From Bacteroidota bacterium (GTDB lineage: Bacteria; Bacteroidota; Bacteroidia; Chitinophagales; JADJOU01), in NCBI GenBank assembly GCA_016713645.1, contig JADJOU010000003.1, forward strand, positions 186,001 through 250,000: a stretch of 64,000 nucleotides of DNA. Direction: 5' to 3'. Below the pieces are notes generated by a model, which saw only the letters and a list, made by a program, of their open reading frames with translations, made no database searches and was not told where the DNA came from. Made by a program: the position numbers and the translations under genes. Shown here piece by piece: positions 48,984-59,449 of this stretch (the first letter of the stretch is position 1; every line of letters starts with the position of its first letter).

Positions 48984-49033
48984 AATAATATGGGTTAAAA
49001 ATTCCCCCTAGAAGTTAAAATTACTGCCAATAA

Positions 49034-49495
49034 TCACAATTTAATGTTCGCCAAGAAATCTCGCACGGTCATAAAGGTAAAATCCCGCTTGCCTGCAGGT
49101 ATATTCTTCAAGATGGATTTGGAAATTTCATTTAATCGATTCTCAATAGGCACTATCTTTTCAATGCCGCGATCTGATAGCCGAATATATATTTTGCGCT
49201 TATCGCCAAATTGATAAAATTTTTCGATATAGTCATTGGTCAATAGTGGTCTGACCAAACGCGTCGTCGTGCTCTTGTCTACATTGAGCGCCTTATTCAA
49301 ATACGACAATTCTATATAGCTCTTATCTTTAATCATCAGCAATATTCTGCATTGATTCAAGGTGAGGTCAAATGTCTCATTAAACGATCGCTCCAATATC
49401 CTCAACGTCTTATCCCATCTGAAGATGATTTCAAGCACTTCATTTTCTTCATCTCTGAGATAATTGCCAATATTGGGATTCGTCGTTGTAAACAT
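49034..49495 (-). CDS. MarR-family regulator
   Basis: 153 residues with the winged-helix MarR layout: 'FNETFDLTLNQCRILLMIKDKSYIELSYLNKALNVDKSTTTRLVRPLLTNDYIEKFYQFGDKRKIYIRLSDRG'. The recognition helix 'DKSTTTRLVRPL' and the wing 'GDKRKIYIRLSDRG' are clear. No ligand can be named. It lies between the thioredoxin-like gene and rsmI; its target operon is not obvious. The frame is intact. Confidence 0.85.
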   Translation of the reverse strand: MFTTTNPNIGNYLRDEENEVLEIIFRWDKTLRILERSFNETFDLTLNQCRILLMIKDKSYIELSYLNKALNVDKSTTTRLVRPLLTNDYIEKFYQFGDKRKIYIRLSDRGIEKIVPIENRLNEISKSILKNIPAGKRDFTFMTVRDFLANIKL

Positions 49496-49516
49496 CTTCC
49501 TAATTCAAATTAATAA

Positions 49517-50223
49517 TTAATAATTCAGACAAAAAACCGTTGGAATTTTGTGTATATCTGGTTTCGCTGTTTTCCAATCCTTGAGCTTCATGGTGCGAAT
49601 AGATTCTGCCTTCCCAGTGATATCAGTAGCAATGCACAAATTCAAATTTCCATCGCAATTCTCCAACATATCTTGAATGAGCGCATTATTTCTATAAGGA
49701 GTCTCCATAAATATTTGGGTATAGCCAGATTTATGCGCATTATTCTGCAGTTCATTGAGCTTTTTAATCTTATCTGTTTTCTCAATGGGCAAATACCCGT
49801 GAAACGTAAAATGCTGACCTGTCATCCCGCTGGCAATGAGCGCTAACAAAATAGAAGAAGGTCCTACAAGAGGATGAACCTCTGCTCCCATTCTATGTGC
49901 TAAGGCGATAAAATCACTTCCCGGATCTGCAATTCCTGCACAACCCGCTTCAGACAAAACGCCTACATTTTTCCTTGCAACATTTTATCAGATATCGGTT
50001 TGAAATCCGTCTTTGCATTCTTGGCAATTTCCGTAAAATGTACTTCGCGATCGAAATCTTTCTTGAAATTAATCTTGCGCAAATATCTCCGCGCTGTGCG
50101 CAAATCCTCCACCACGAAGCAATCCAGATTTGATACAATATCCATGACATAAGTCGGAATGACAAACTCTGTATCTTCGCTGAGCACGGTGGGAATTAAA
50201 TAAATTTTGCTAGTTGAAATCAA
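49517..50223 (-). CDS. RsmI-like SAM-dependent rRNA methyltransferase, frame break
   Basis: Tetrapyrrole-methylase-fold enzyme of about 235 residues, related to 16S rRNA C1402 2'-O-methyltransferase. The start 'STSKIYLIPTVLSEDTEFVIP' is the family opening, so TTG 50223 is preferred over the upstream GTG at 50292. The central 'SEAGCAGIADPGSDFIALAHRMGAEVHPLVGPSSILLALIASG' is the SAM loop. 'FMETPYRNNALIQDM' is near the end. The frame breaks at T-run 49968-49972; one T joins 'LQGKNVGVLSEAG'. The C-terminus is short relative to canonical RsmI, as in other Bacteroidota copies. Confidence 0.82.
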
Positions 50224-50337
50224 TTTCTTTGTTTTTAATGCTCTTAAAAGCAATGTTAATATACCCTGTGAAAAAGAAATAGGCAAATGCACACAAATGC
50301 TGAATGATCACATTTCATTCAAATGCTTCTCTACTTA

Positions 50338-51404
50338 TTAATTGACTTCTACCGTCCATCCGAAGATATCAGGTTTAGTGCCCATTTTAATTCCAATCAA
50401 CTCTTCTTTTAATCGCGTGGATATCGTTCTATCGGCAATTTCATGCAATGGATAGTTTACATCGAGGTAACCGAAACTGTTGATTGGATAAACCACAGCA
50501 GCAGTGCCTGCACCAAACATATCCTGTAAAGTCTTATTCTTATAGGCCTCTAATAATTCATCTACAGAAATCTTGCGCTCTTCAGTCTTAATGCCCAAAT
50601 GCTTAGCCAATTTCAATATCGAATCACGCGTTACGCCAGGCAATATTGTCCCCTCTTCCAATGAAGGCGTAATGAGGACATGGTTGATTACGAAAAAAAT
50701 ATTCATCGTTCCAATTTCTTGGAAATACTTATGTTCAAATCCATCCGTCCACAATATCTGCTCATAGCCTTTTTTCTTAGCCTCCAAAACGGGATGCAAT
50801 GTCGCAGCATAATTGCCCGCCGCTTTAGCAAAACCAGTGCCTCCTGGGAAGGCGCGCACATATTCATTCTGAATCAATACATTGACTGGCTCAGAATAAT
50901 AAACTCCTGCTGGCCCTATGATGACGATGAATTTAAAATGATCTCCTACTTTAACACCTAAGACAGGGTCATTGCCGAACAAAAACGGTCGGATATACAA
51001 ACTAGAACCCTCAATTCCCTGCGGAATCCAGGCTTCATCAATCTTTATCAATTCAGTGATGGCCTTCATAAAAGCTCTTGAGGAACAACAGGCAAAGCCA
51101 TTCTATTGGCAGAAATTTCAAATCGCTCTGCATTCTTATCAGGTCTAAACAAAAGAGGCCTTCCTGCAGGATTTACCTCTGCTTTCAAACCCTCGAATAT
51201 GGATTGACCATAATGCAATACAGAAGAAGCGGGATGCATCGCCATAGGTTCCAACGGAAGTATGCACATATTTTGCCACTTGCCATCTATATAGTCCGCA
51301 CAGAAATAATGATCTGTAAATGTTTTACCAAATGCCAGATGATTAAAATCCACTTCTGCGATTCTAGATTGCTCTATTTTCTTAACTTTGAACTCGAAAT
51401 TCAT
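50338..51404 (-). CDS. ilvE: Branched-chain amino acid aminotransferase, frame break
   Basis: About 356 residues, fold-type IV. 'FGKTFTDHYFCADYIDGKW', 'PASSVLHYGQSIFEGLKAE' and 'RPDKNAERF' form the N-half. After the break the C-half gives 'SLYIRPFLFGNDPVLGV', the PLP-Lys region 'GGTGFAKAAGNYAAT' and 'FGAGTAAVV'. The frame breaks at A-run 51070-51073; one more A joins 'PQELFMKAITELIKIDEAWIP'. It performs the last step of valine, leucine and isoleucine synthesis and the first of their breakdown. The gene is divergent from a small plus-strand gene across 14 nt. Confidence 0.9.
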
Positions 51405-51418
51405 GGTTGCTATATTAT

Positions 51419-51876
51419 ATGTTCAAAATTAATACGATTCAAACTTATCAGATTCCAGATAAAAAGCCTATCAAACTAGACTCCCCAATATATTGGGTAG
51501 TGGAAATCGTAAAATCCTGATTTTGCTGCAAATTAACAAAGAAGAAGTCATATTACCCCAAGAATTTGATTTATTAAACAAAATTTTAATAGCTCTTAAG
51601 CTAAATGCTGAGGATGTGTGGATTGCCAATATAAATCAATGGAGTGGGAATACAATTGGGCAATGGAAAAACGCGCTGCCGTTTGAAAAACTCATCTTGT
51701 TTGGAGTAGAAGACAAGCATCTTTTCAACCAAATTTCCTTTCCGCAGTTTTACGTCTTGCCTTTCATGGATTTCAAATTGCTGACCGCTCCTTCGCTCAG
51801 CTTTATGCTCGATGAAAAGAATAAAAAAGCAAAAACAGATTTGTGGAATGCCCTAAAAAATTGGTTTGCGATTTAG
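51419..51876 (+). CDS. Conserved small protein, possibly HolD (DNA polymerase III psi)-like; frame break
   Basis: About 152 residues. From ATG 51419 'MFKINTIQTYQIPDK' runs to a break at GGG 51495-51497; one more G joins 'DSPIYWGSGNRKILILLQINKEEVILPQEFDLLNKILIALKLNAEDVWIANI'. The 'ILILL', 'LLNKILIALKL' and 'FVLPFMDFKLLTAP'-like layout loosely resembles the UDG-fold psi subunit HolD. In Escherichia coli holD sits next to the acetyltransferase gene rimI; here a GNAT gene adjoins, although it is convergent. This is suggestive only. The sequence is soluble and lacks a signal peptide. Confidence 0.5.
51440..51447 (-). promoter_or_regulatory. Bacteroidota -7 box TAAGTTTG for ilvE
   Basis: Exact consensus on the minus strand, 35 nt before the ilvE ATG, within the 5' coding part of the divergent small gene. 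No good -33 element is seen. Confidence 0.4.
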
Positions 51877-51879
51877 GAA

Positions 51880-52395
51880 CTACTTTTTATAGATCATTAC
51901 GAAATCCTCCATCAACCAGCCATTGCCTATTTCAAAATCTTCGACTTTTTCGATTACAAACCCATTTTTGAAATAGAAATTAATCGATTTAAAATTCTTG
52001 CGATTGACGGTTAAGCGCATGGTATGCGGATTGTTCAAGATGGCTAATATCTGTGTGAAAACCTCAGTCCCAACCCCTTTTGCCTGATTTGCTGTTAGAA
52101 TATAAAACTTGTGCAAGAAATACGCACCATCTGAGCCGCTCACTGCAATAAATCCAATATACTTGCCCAGATTATTTTGGATGAGATAGAAATTATGGCC
52201 CTTCTCATTCATTTGTTCTGTTAAGCTTTTCGCAGAATACATCCATTCCAATATATAATCGATTTGCTCTTGGGTGATGATATGGATGTAGTGGTCATTC
52301 CAAATCTGCTTCGCCAATTCAAAAATCAAAGCGGCATCATCGCTAGACGCCTTGCGCAATTGAATGGCTTTAGAAATTTCACTGCTTGTTTGCAT
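51880..52395 (-). CDS. GNAT-family N-acetyltransferase
   Basis: 171 residues with GNAT layout: 'AIQLRKASSDDAALIFELAKQIWNDHY', 'NLGKYIGFIAVSGSDGAYFLHKFYILTANQAKGVGTEVFTQIL' and 'RLTVNRKNFKSINFYFKNGFVIEKV'. The acetyl-CoA loop reads 'QAKGVGTEV' (Q/R-x-x-G-x-G/A). Substrate unknown; these short Bacteroidota forms may acetylate small molecules or ribosomal proteins. It converges on the HolD-like gene (3-nt gap). Confidence 0.82.
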   Translation of the reverse strand: MQTSSEISKAIQLRKASSDDAALIFELAKQIWNDHYIHIITQEQIDYILEWMYSAKSLTEQMNEKGHNFYLIQNNLGKYIGFIAVSGSDGAYFLHKFYILTANQAKGVGTEVFTQILAILNNPHTMRLTVNRKNFKSINFYFKNGFVIEKVEDFEIGNGWLMEDFVMIYKK

Positions 52396-52552
52396 TGGGG
52401 ATAATCAATTTAATGATGTATACAAAGGTATTATTCGAAACTAAATCGATGTAAAAAAATCAAATTTAGTCAGAAGCATTTGCCTTTCTCGACCAATTAT
52501 AGTTGAATTTTCAAAAAATCATTAGTTTTACTCAGTCAAAAAAACAGGAATA

Positions 52553-53578
52553 GTGGATTTATTTGAAAAAATCAAACAGGTAACAGAAGAAATCAACAGC
52601 GAAGTGATTCAAAACAGCGAATCACTCGAAAAATTTCGCATTAAATATATTGGAACCAAAGGGCTGATCAAAGACCTCATGGGCGAGATGAAAAATATCC
52701 CCAATGAGCGCAAGCGCGAATTTGGTCAGGTATTGAACGAAGTTAAAAACTTAGCGGAAGAAAAATGGATGGGGCTGAAAGAAAAATTCGACCAAACAGA
52801 ATCCTCTATAGACAAGGGAATAGATTATACTGCACCGGGCTATCCATCATCGATTGGCACCAAACACCCCGTGAGCATTGTGCGCGATCGCATGATTCAA
52901 ATCTTTGAAAAGATTGGATTCTCTGTTTTTGAAGGACCAGAGATTGAAGATGATTGGCATAATTTCACGGCCTTGAATACGCCACAAGACCATCCCAGCA
53001 GGGATATGCAAGATACTTTCTTTATCACAGAAGATAAGAATACCGTCTTGCGCACACATACTTCATCCGCACAAATCAGGGCGATGGAGACGCAAAAACC
53101 ACCGATTAGAATTATCACACCAGGCCGAGTATTCAGAAATGAAACCATCTCAGCCCGCGCCCATTGCTCCTTCCATCAAGTCGAGGGATTGTATATCGAC
53201 GAAAATGTCTCTTTCGCAGATTTAAAACAGACTGTTTACTACTTCGCCAAAGAGATGTTTGGCAGCGAGAATGTGCGATTCAGACCATCCTTTTTCCCTT
53301 TTACAGAGCCGAGTGCAGAGATGGATATCTCTTGTTTTATCTGCGACCAAAAAGGTTGTGCTGTATGTAAAGGCAGCGGTTGGGTGGAGATCGGCGGATG
53401 CGGCATGGTTGATCCCAATGTCCTCAAAAATTGCAATATCGATTCAGAAAAATATACGGGCTTCGCCTTTGGCATGGGCGTTGAGCGAATCACCATGCTC
53501 AAATATCAAATCAATGATTTGAGGTTGTTTTGGGAGAATGATACGCGGTTTTTGAAGCAGTTTGTGACAGAGGGGTAA
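52553..53578 (+). CDS. pheS: Phenylalanine--tRNA ligase alpha subunit
   Basis: 341 residues of the class II synthetase catalytic subunit. N-terminal coiled coil ('SLEKFRIKYIGTKGLIKDLM'), motif 2 ('LLRTHTSSAQIRAM'-like, here 'VLRTHTSSAQ', and 'PGRVFRNETISARAHCSFHQVEGLYID'), motif 3 ('FGMGVERITML'). A Cys-rich insertion ('CFICDQKGCAVCKGSGWVEIGGCGMVDP') carries two CxxC pairs, as in other Bacteroidota PheS, and probably binds zinc. The start is GTG 52553. The frame is intact. pheT is not adjacent. Confidence 0.92.
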   Translation: MDLFEKIKQVTEEINSEVIQNSESLEKFRIKYIGTKGLIKDLMGEMKNIPNERKREFGQVLNEVKNLAEEKWMGLKEKFDQTESSIDKGIDYTAPGYPSSIGTKHPVSIVRDRMIQIFEKIGFSVFEGPEIEDDWHNFTALNTPQDHPSRDMQDTFFITEDKNTVLRTHTSSAQIRAMETQKPPIRIITPGRVFRNETISARAHCSFHQVEGLYIDENVSFADLKQTVYYFAKEMFGSENVRFRPSFFPFTEPSAEMDISCFICDQKGCAVCKGSGWVEIGGCGMVDPNVLKNCNIDSEKYTGFAFGMGVERITMLKYQINDLRLFWENDTRFLKQFVTEG

Positions 53579-53629
53579 GTATTAAATTAGCAATGTAAAT
53601 AATATACATAAGTAATATAAAATATTAAT

Positions 53630-53637
53630 TACTTTTG
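53630..53637 (+). promoter_or_regulatory. Bacteroidota -7 box TACTTTTG
   Basis: Exact TAnnTTTG match, 19 nt before the T9SS cargo start at 53657; the -33 region is not convincing. Confidence 0.45.
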
Positions 53638-53656
53638 AAAAAAAACCCGATATAAT

Positions 53657-55601
53657 ATGAAAAAAAATATCATATATGCCATTTTGTTTTTATGCTTAAT
53701 TGAAAATAAGTCATATGGACAAGTTACATTTATCAAAGAATATAGTTCTCCAAATGGCGACAGGATTAAATCCAATGGGATATATCAAACTAACGTGGCG
53801 AATGAATTGGCCATGACTATCAGTAATTATGATGAAGGAAATACATCCATTCTTCTTCTTACTCGAAATGGCAATATAAAGAATAAAGCAACTTTAAAGT
53901 TTAAATACGATTATGCTTATATCTCAAATTTATTCTTTGTCCAAGATACAATATATGGATGTGGTAATTCTACTCCAGTAATGCAGGAAGCAACATGCTC
54001 AGGTTCTAAACCTACAGGATTTTACTTTAAATATGTTTTAAACAGATCGAATCCGAATAATATTACAGGGACTTTTGCTTGGATTAAAGAAGATGAATTA
54101 TTGAACTCAGGAGAAGCATCTGTTTATTATAAAATTGATGCAATCAGAAATGATTCCTTGTATATGATTGGGGTTTTATATCAAAATCATGGCGGGTGCA
54201 CTGGATCATCTAAAAGTGCCATTGTAATGATTAATGCTAAAGACGGATCAAAATATAGTTCCAATGTATCACAATCAAATTCTACGGTTAATTTTATTAG
54301 TAAAGTGGATCTTTTAGCAGACAGGAATAGCGTATTTACCACAGATCAAGATTGGACAGATATATTCGGAAGTACTCATAGATATTATAATGTATTGAGA
54401 AAATTAAATTCATCAAACTTAAATATACAAGATAGCATTCATTTTAGAGGAATAGGAACAGGCGGAAACACCTTAGAGCGACATAGCTTTTTCTTCAATA
54501 GTCTATTTTCTGAGGGAAGTAATGATGGAAGTCCAAATCTAATTACAGCTTATGCTGCAGGAATGACGCAAGGACTCGATAGTGTTATCGCGATTTGTAA
54601 AATTTCTAAATCAACATTGAATGTTGTTCAACAATCTACTTTTAAATTAGGCGAGAATCAACTTATACTCTCAGGTCAATTAATGCCCAAGTCAAATGGT
54701 TATTTAATGTTTGTTTCAACTAAGCCAGATAAATTTGCTACTATTCCTAATTTAGTTAGGTTGATTGAATTAGATAATAATTTAAATCTTATCAATGCAT
54801 ATGAGCTCACAGCGAATCTTTTCTCAAATCATTCAACAGGTGCTTATGCTATTAATAATGTCGTTCTTATTGGAAACGATTTGTTTTTATATACCAACAA
54901 ATCAAATAAAATACAACTAAATAGGCTTGATTTATCAGATACTTCTTCAACTTGTCAAAAAATTGAGTAAGATAAATTGGATCCCAATTCACAATTCACT
55001 GAGCAATCATGAGCGCATTACTTTGAAAAACAGTGTTTTAGGTTTTCCCTTAATTAATAAAACAACGGATACTACAGCGTTATCAAATACAGTCTTTTGT
55101 CAATCATGTAAGATCAATGTTAGTATTTCTTCCAGTATTGTAAATGGAGTATTAAAACTTTCAGCGAATGTTTTCCCATCTATCGGGAATTACTCTTTTA
55201 ACTGGTATTTTAATGGCAGCCAGACTCCTCTCAGCAGTAATAATATTATTGACGCAATTCAAAATGGTAAATACAAATTAGTAATCAAAGAGCTAGACTT
55301 TACAAATTGTCAAGGATCTTTTGAATATACTACCTTAGGTGTTCAAAATAATCTTGACGCCAAAAATATTATCATCTATCCAAATCCAGCATCCGAACAA
55401 TTAAATATAGAAGTGGATAATTACAAAGAACTAAAGTTAATTTCTTTGATAGATGCCACCGGAAAAACAGTAATTGACTCAAAAGAAATATCATCAAAAA
55501 TAACTACTTTAAATGTTCAAAATCTATCAAAAGGTATTTATATTTTGAAAATTTCAAATTTAGATAATAGCATAAGTAGATTCCCTATTGCAATACAATA
55601 G
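53657..55601 (+). CDS. Secreted protein with T9SS type A tail, frame break
   Basis: About 648 residues. The signal peptide 'MKKNIIYAILFLCLIENKSYGQ' is followed by a beta-propeller-like domain of about 430 residues without a recognised family, then a Cys-containing Ig-like segment and a type A sorting tail ('IIIYPNPASEQLNIEV', 'GIYILKIS'). The frame breaks in A-run 54957-54962; removing one A joins 'SSTCQKLSKINWIPIHNSLSNHER'. The protein should be exported by Sec and T9SS and anchored at the surface by PorU/PorV. The function of the propeller part is unknown. Confidence 0.8.
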
Positions 55602-55622
55602 TTATGTGCTTCTTGATTATAT

Positions 55623-55958
55623 ATGTCCTCCATTCAACAATACATCTCCTCTTTCCCTCCAGAAATTCAGGATCGATTGAATGAGATAAGGCGCATTTTT
55701 TTCGACGAAATTCCACATACCAAAGAATCCATTCGATACAGCATCCCTTCATTCACGGTCGGAAAAGATCATTTGTATTTTGCTGCATTTAAAAAGCATA
55801 TCGGATTATACCCCTTATATGATTTGCCAGGTATAGAAGATCAAATTGCCCCATATAGAGCAAAAGGCACGACGAATAGCCTGCACTTCTCACACAACAA
55901 ACCTTTGCCTATTGAATTGATTCGCTTGATTATAAAGACAAAAGAAAGTCAAAAATAA
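55623..55958 (+). CDS. DUF1801 (YdhG-like) protein
   Basis: 111 residues: 'IQQYISSFPPEIQDRLNEIRRIFFDEIPHTKESIRYSIPSFTVGKDHLYFAAFKKHIGLYPL' and 'LHFSHNKPLPIELIRLIIKTK' match the DUF1801/YdhG family, a small alpha-beta fold of unknown role found in many bacteria. It starts 22 nt after the T9SS cargo stop and may be co-transcribed. The frame is intact. Confidence 0.8.
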   Translation: MSSIQQYISSFPPEIQDRLNEIRRIFFDEIPHTKESIRYSIPSFTVGKDHLYFAAFKKHIGLYPLYDLPGIEDQIAPYRAKGTTNSLHFSHNKPLPIELIRLIIKTKESQK

Positions 55959-56040
55959 TTTTCACATTTTGTATATTCTTAAAAAATATACTTAATTTTA
56001 TTCTATAATTCATCTTACTGCAATAATTAATCAATTCACT

Positions 56041-56541
56041 ATGAAAAATCTCTTGTTTATTTTTTCCACCATCATCCTAATGACGACTTGGTCTTGTTCA
56101 TCGACCACGACAACCAATACAACGGGCCCTGTGCTCAAAATGAAAGTCGATGGGGTCGATTGGACATCAGAATCTGCCACAGGCATATTCGTAGCAGGTT
56201 CTGCCGCTGGCAATCCAGATGGCATTACCGTCAATGGCTCTCGAGTACAAGATAAATTTCAATTAGTTCTCTATAAGTCTGCTATAGGCAATTACAGCAT
56301 ACTCGCTGGTTCCTCGGCCGATTTGAATACCGCAAATTTAATCCTCAATACCAGCGGCGTCAACAAATCTTATACTGTCACAGCTTTGAGCACCAATAAA
56401 AATGCGCGATTGAATATCAATTGGATTAGAAGAGGCATAAGCTATAAAACTTATGAAGGTGTAGAGATTGATTTCTCTGGTGTATTATATCACACGTCTG
56501 GAGATTCTGTTGTGATAAGCAATGGGACTTTGAGGTATTAG
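56041..56541 (+). CDS. DUF6252-like lipoprotein
   Basis: 166 residues with lipobox 'TTWSC' (Cys19), a Thr-rich linker, then 'VLKMKVDGVDWTSESATGIFVAGSAAGNPDGITVNGSRVQDKFQLVLY', a pattern ('a..dG..w.a......i......g......' ) shared by Bacteroidota DUF6252-type lipoproteins with beta-sandwich predictions. Function unknown; surface or outer-membrane location is likely. Between its stop and 56693 there is only AT-rich sequence. Confidence 0.6.
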   Translation: MKNLLFIFSTIILMTTWSCSSTTTTNTTGPVLKMKVDGVDWTSESATGIFVAGSAAGNPDGITVNGSRVQDKFQLVLYKSAIGNYSILAGSSADLNTANLILNTSGVNKSYTVTALSTNKNARLNINWIRRGISYKTYEGVEIDFSGVLYHTSGDSVVISNGTLRY

Positions 56542-56693
56542 AAATTTGAGCTAATAGAACTAGAGACATTCCATATGTTTGTTTCATATCAACCGCTAAT
56601 TCTTATTGAAGTAGTTAAATATGCATCATCCGGTATAATGCACCTTCACTGCTTTTTAACTACATTATAACCAACACAAATCCCTATTGCAAA

Positions 56694-57152
56694 ATGAAAT
56701 TCTATTTACTTCTACTCGCCATTCTTGTTCTTAATTTTTCTCAAGGCCAAAATATCAATCCCCAATACGATTCCACCTTAGCTAAAAAACTCGGGGCAGA
56801 TGAGTATGGCATGAAAATGTATACCTTGGTCATTCTAAAAACGGGAACGAACACCACTGAACCCAAAGCATCGAGAGATAGCCTATTCGCTGAGCACCTC
56901 AAAAACATCCGTCGACTTGTCGATCAACATAAACTCATCATTGCTGGCCCATTTGGCAAGAATGAAAATAATTTTCGAGGAATTTTTATACTAAATGTTT
57001 CCAATTTAGAAGAAGCGAAACAACTCGTTTCAACGGATGCAGCCGTGCGTGCCAATCTATTGACGCCAGAACTTTACAATTGGTATGGCTCCGCAGCCAT
57101 CTCTGAATATCTCCCTGCTTCTGAGAAAATTTCAAAGCAAAAAATGAATTGA
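56694..57152 (+). CDS. Exported YciI-like protein
   Basis: 152 residues. A signal peptide ('FYLLLLAILVLNFSQGQ') precedes a YciI-type ferredoxin-like domain: 'MKMYTLVILKTGTN', 'LFAEHLKNIRRLVDQHKLIIAGPFGKNENNFRGIFILNVSNLEEAKQLVSTDAAVRANLLTPELYNWYGS'. The 'H' in 'AEHLKNI' and 'D.AV...l..pe...w.gs' are YciI hallmarks. Exported YciI proteins are less common; this one presumably acts in the periplasm. No partner is evident. Confidence 0.78.
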   Translation: MKFYLLLLAILVLNFSQGQNINPQYDSTLAKKLGADEYGMKMYTLVILKTGTNTTEPKASRDSLFAEHLKNIRRLVDQHKLIIAGPFGKNENNFRGIFILNVSNLEEAKQLVSTDAAVRANLLTPELYNWYGSAAISEYLPASEKISKQKMN

Positions 57153-57249
57153 AAGATCAATATCCAAGCTTGTTGAGCATCAATGCGCCGTTCAAACGCT
57201 AGTCCATAGAATTGCGCTGAAAAAATTGCCCTTTTTCCCAAATAAAATT

Positions 57250-57257
57250 TATATTTG
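57250..57257 (+). promoter_or_regulatory. Bacteroidota -7 box TATATTTG for the mutase gene
   Basis: Exact consensus, 38 nt before the ATG at 57296; TTG at 57226-57228 with a 21-nt spacer may be the -33 element. No cobalamin riboswitch is visible. Confidence 0.5.
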
Positions 57258-57295
57258 ATACGCAGATTTTTGTATCCTTTATATTGTTCTAGTCC

Positions 57296-59443
57296 ATGAT
57301 TTCATCAAAAAATACCACTTACCAAGACCTCATCGCTGGCATACAAAATCACGAGCGCAAATCCGATCAAAATCACCTAAGCGCAGAAGGAATTTCTATT
57401 CCATCCTCTTTGCAAAATATAAAATTAGCCCACACCGAATTACAACACTATGCGGCGGGATTTCCTCCTTTTCTCAGAGGACCCTACGCTTCTATGTATT
57501 TGTCGCAACCTTGGACAGTTAGACAATACGCTGGTTTTAGCACGGCTGAGGCATCCAATGCTTTCTATCGAAAAAATTTAGCCGCTGGACAAAAGGCTTA
57601 TCCGTGGCATTTGATCTCGCAACACATCGCGGCTATGACAGCGATCATCCAAGGGTGAGCGGAGACGTTGGTATGGCAGGTGTTGCCATCGATACCGTAG
57701 AAGACATGAAAGTGCTCTTCGATCAAATCCCACTCGATGTAATGAGTGTATCGATGACGATGAATGGCGCTGTATTGCCCATTTTAGCATTCTATATTAT
57801 CGCTGCGGAAGAACAAGGAGTCAGTCCTGAGAAGTTATCAGGGACGATTCAGAATGATATCCTCAAAGAATTCATGGTGCGCAATACATATATTTATCCG
57901 CCCAAACATTCCATGAGAATTATTGGCGACATATTTAAATATACGGCTCAGCACATGCCTAAATTCAATTCCATCAGTATATCAGGTTACCACATGCAAG
58001 AAGCTGGGGCAACGGCTGATATTGAATTGGCCTATACCTTAGCAGATGGATTAGAATACATCAGAACGGGGATTGCGTCAGGTTTAGACATCGATGAATT
58101 TGCTCCACGCCTCTCCTTCTTCTGGGCCATTGGCATGAACCACTTTATGGAAATCGCCAAAATGCGCGCAGGAAGAGTTTTATGGGCAAATATTGTCAAG
58201 CAATTCAACCCAAAAAACAATAAATCCATGGCCTTGCGCACCCACTGTCAAACCAGTGGATGGAGCCTCACGGAACAAGATCCCTATAATAATATCGCAC
58301 GAACATGCATTGAAGCCATGGCAGCTGTTTTTGGGGGCACACAATCCTTGCATACCAATGCACTCGATGAAGCCATTGCGCTTCCAACTGATTTTTCTGC
58401 TAAAATCGCCCGCGATACGCAATTGTATATTCAGCGAGAAACGCTGGTGACTAAATCAATCGACCCTTGGGGAGGTTCGCATTATGTCGAATACCTCACA
58501 GACCAATTGATTCAAAAAGCCACAGCACTCATCGATGAAGTAGAAAAATATGGCGGCATGACCAAGGCCATTGAAAGCGGCTTACCTAAAATGCGCATTG
58601 AAGAAGCTGCGGCCAAGCGACAAGCGCGCATCGATGCTGGAATCGATACCATCATCGGAGTCAATAAATACCTCGTCAATGAGAAATCTGATATTGAAGT
58701 GCTCTCCATCGACAATCACGCAGTGCGCGAATTGCAAATTGAAAAATTGAAAAAAGTCAAAGCCAATCGCGATGAAATAAAAATACAAGATGCACTGAAA
58801 CAAATCGCATTGGCCTGCACCCAAACAGAGATAAATCTTCTACAAGCTTGCATTGATGCTGCGCGCGTGCGATGTACCTTGGGCGAAATTTCTTCTGCCA
58901 TGGAAGCCCATTTTGGAAGATTTCAAGCAGAGATTAAAAGTATTTCGGGCGTATATTCAAATGAAATCAAGATGAATCCAGATTTTATTCAAGCACAAAA
59001 ATTATCCGATCAATTTGCCGAAATGGAAGGCAGACGGCCGAGAATTCTCGTCGCAAAGATGGGACAAGATGGACACGATCGCGGTGCGAAAGTCATCTCC
59101 ACCGGTTTTGCAGATATCGGATTTGATGTCGATATCGGACCCTTATTTCAAACTCCCGATGAAGTAGCAAAACAAGCTGTAGAAAATGATGTACATATTC
59201 TGGGCATTTCATCCCTTGCAGGTGGACACAAGACCTTGATTCCTGAAGTGATTCAATCATTCAAAAAATGGGGAAGAGAGGATATTATTATTGTCGCCGG
59301 TGGTGTTATTCCACAGCAAGATTATGATGCGCTCTACAAATCAGGTGTTCACTTTGTCTTCGGCCCAGGCACGGTCATCGCAAAAGCCGCTATTTCTATT
59401 TTAGAGATGATGATTAAAACAAATAAGTCCTACGCGTTTTTAA
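57296..59443 (+). CDS. Methylmalonyl-CoA mutase, large (B12-binding) subunit, frame breaks
   Basis: About 714 residues interconverting succinyl-CoA and methylmalonyl-CoA. 'FPPFLRGPYASMYLSQPWTVRQYAGFSTAEASNAFYRKNLAAGQKG' and 'LSVAFDLATHRGYDSDHPRVSGDVGMAGVAIDT' form the barrel start. 'RTHCQTSGWSLTEQDPYNNIARTCIEAMAAVFGGTQSLHTNA' is the substrate region. The B12 domain has the His of 'GQDGHDRG' (codon 59074-59076) and 'GVIPQQDY'. The frame breaks at GG 57595-57596 (one G missing) and near A-run 59416-59419 (one A extra; the uncorrected frame runs on to 59547, antisense to the next gene). No small subunit gene adjoins, so it may be homodimeric or have a distant partner. Confidence 0.88.
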
Positions 59444-59449
59444 TCATTT

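Noticed and set aside
57153..57295. Cobalamin riboswitch upstream of the mutase
   Set aside because: The 143-nt gap is too short and lacks a B12-box-like conserved stretch.
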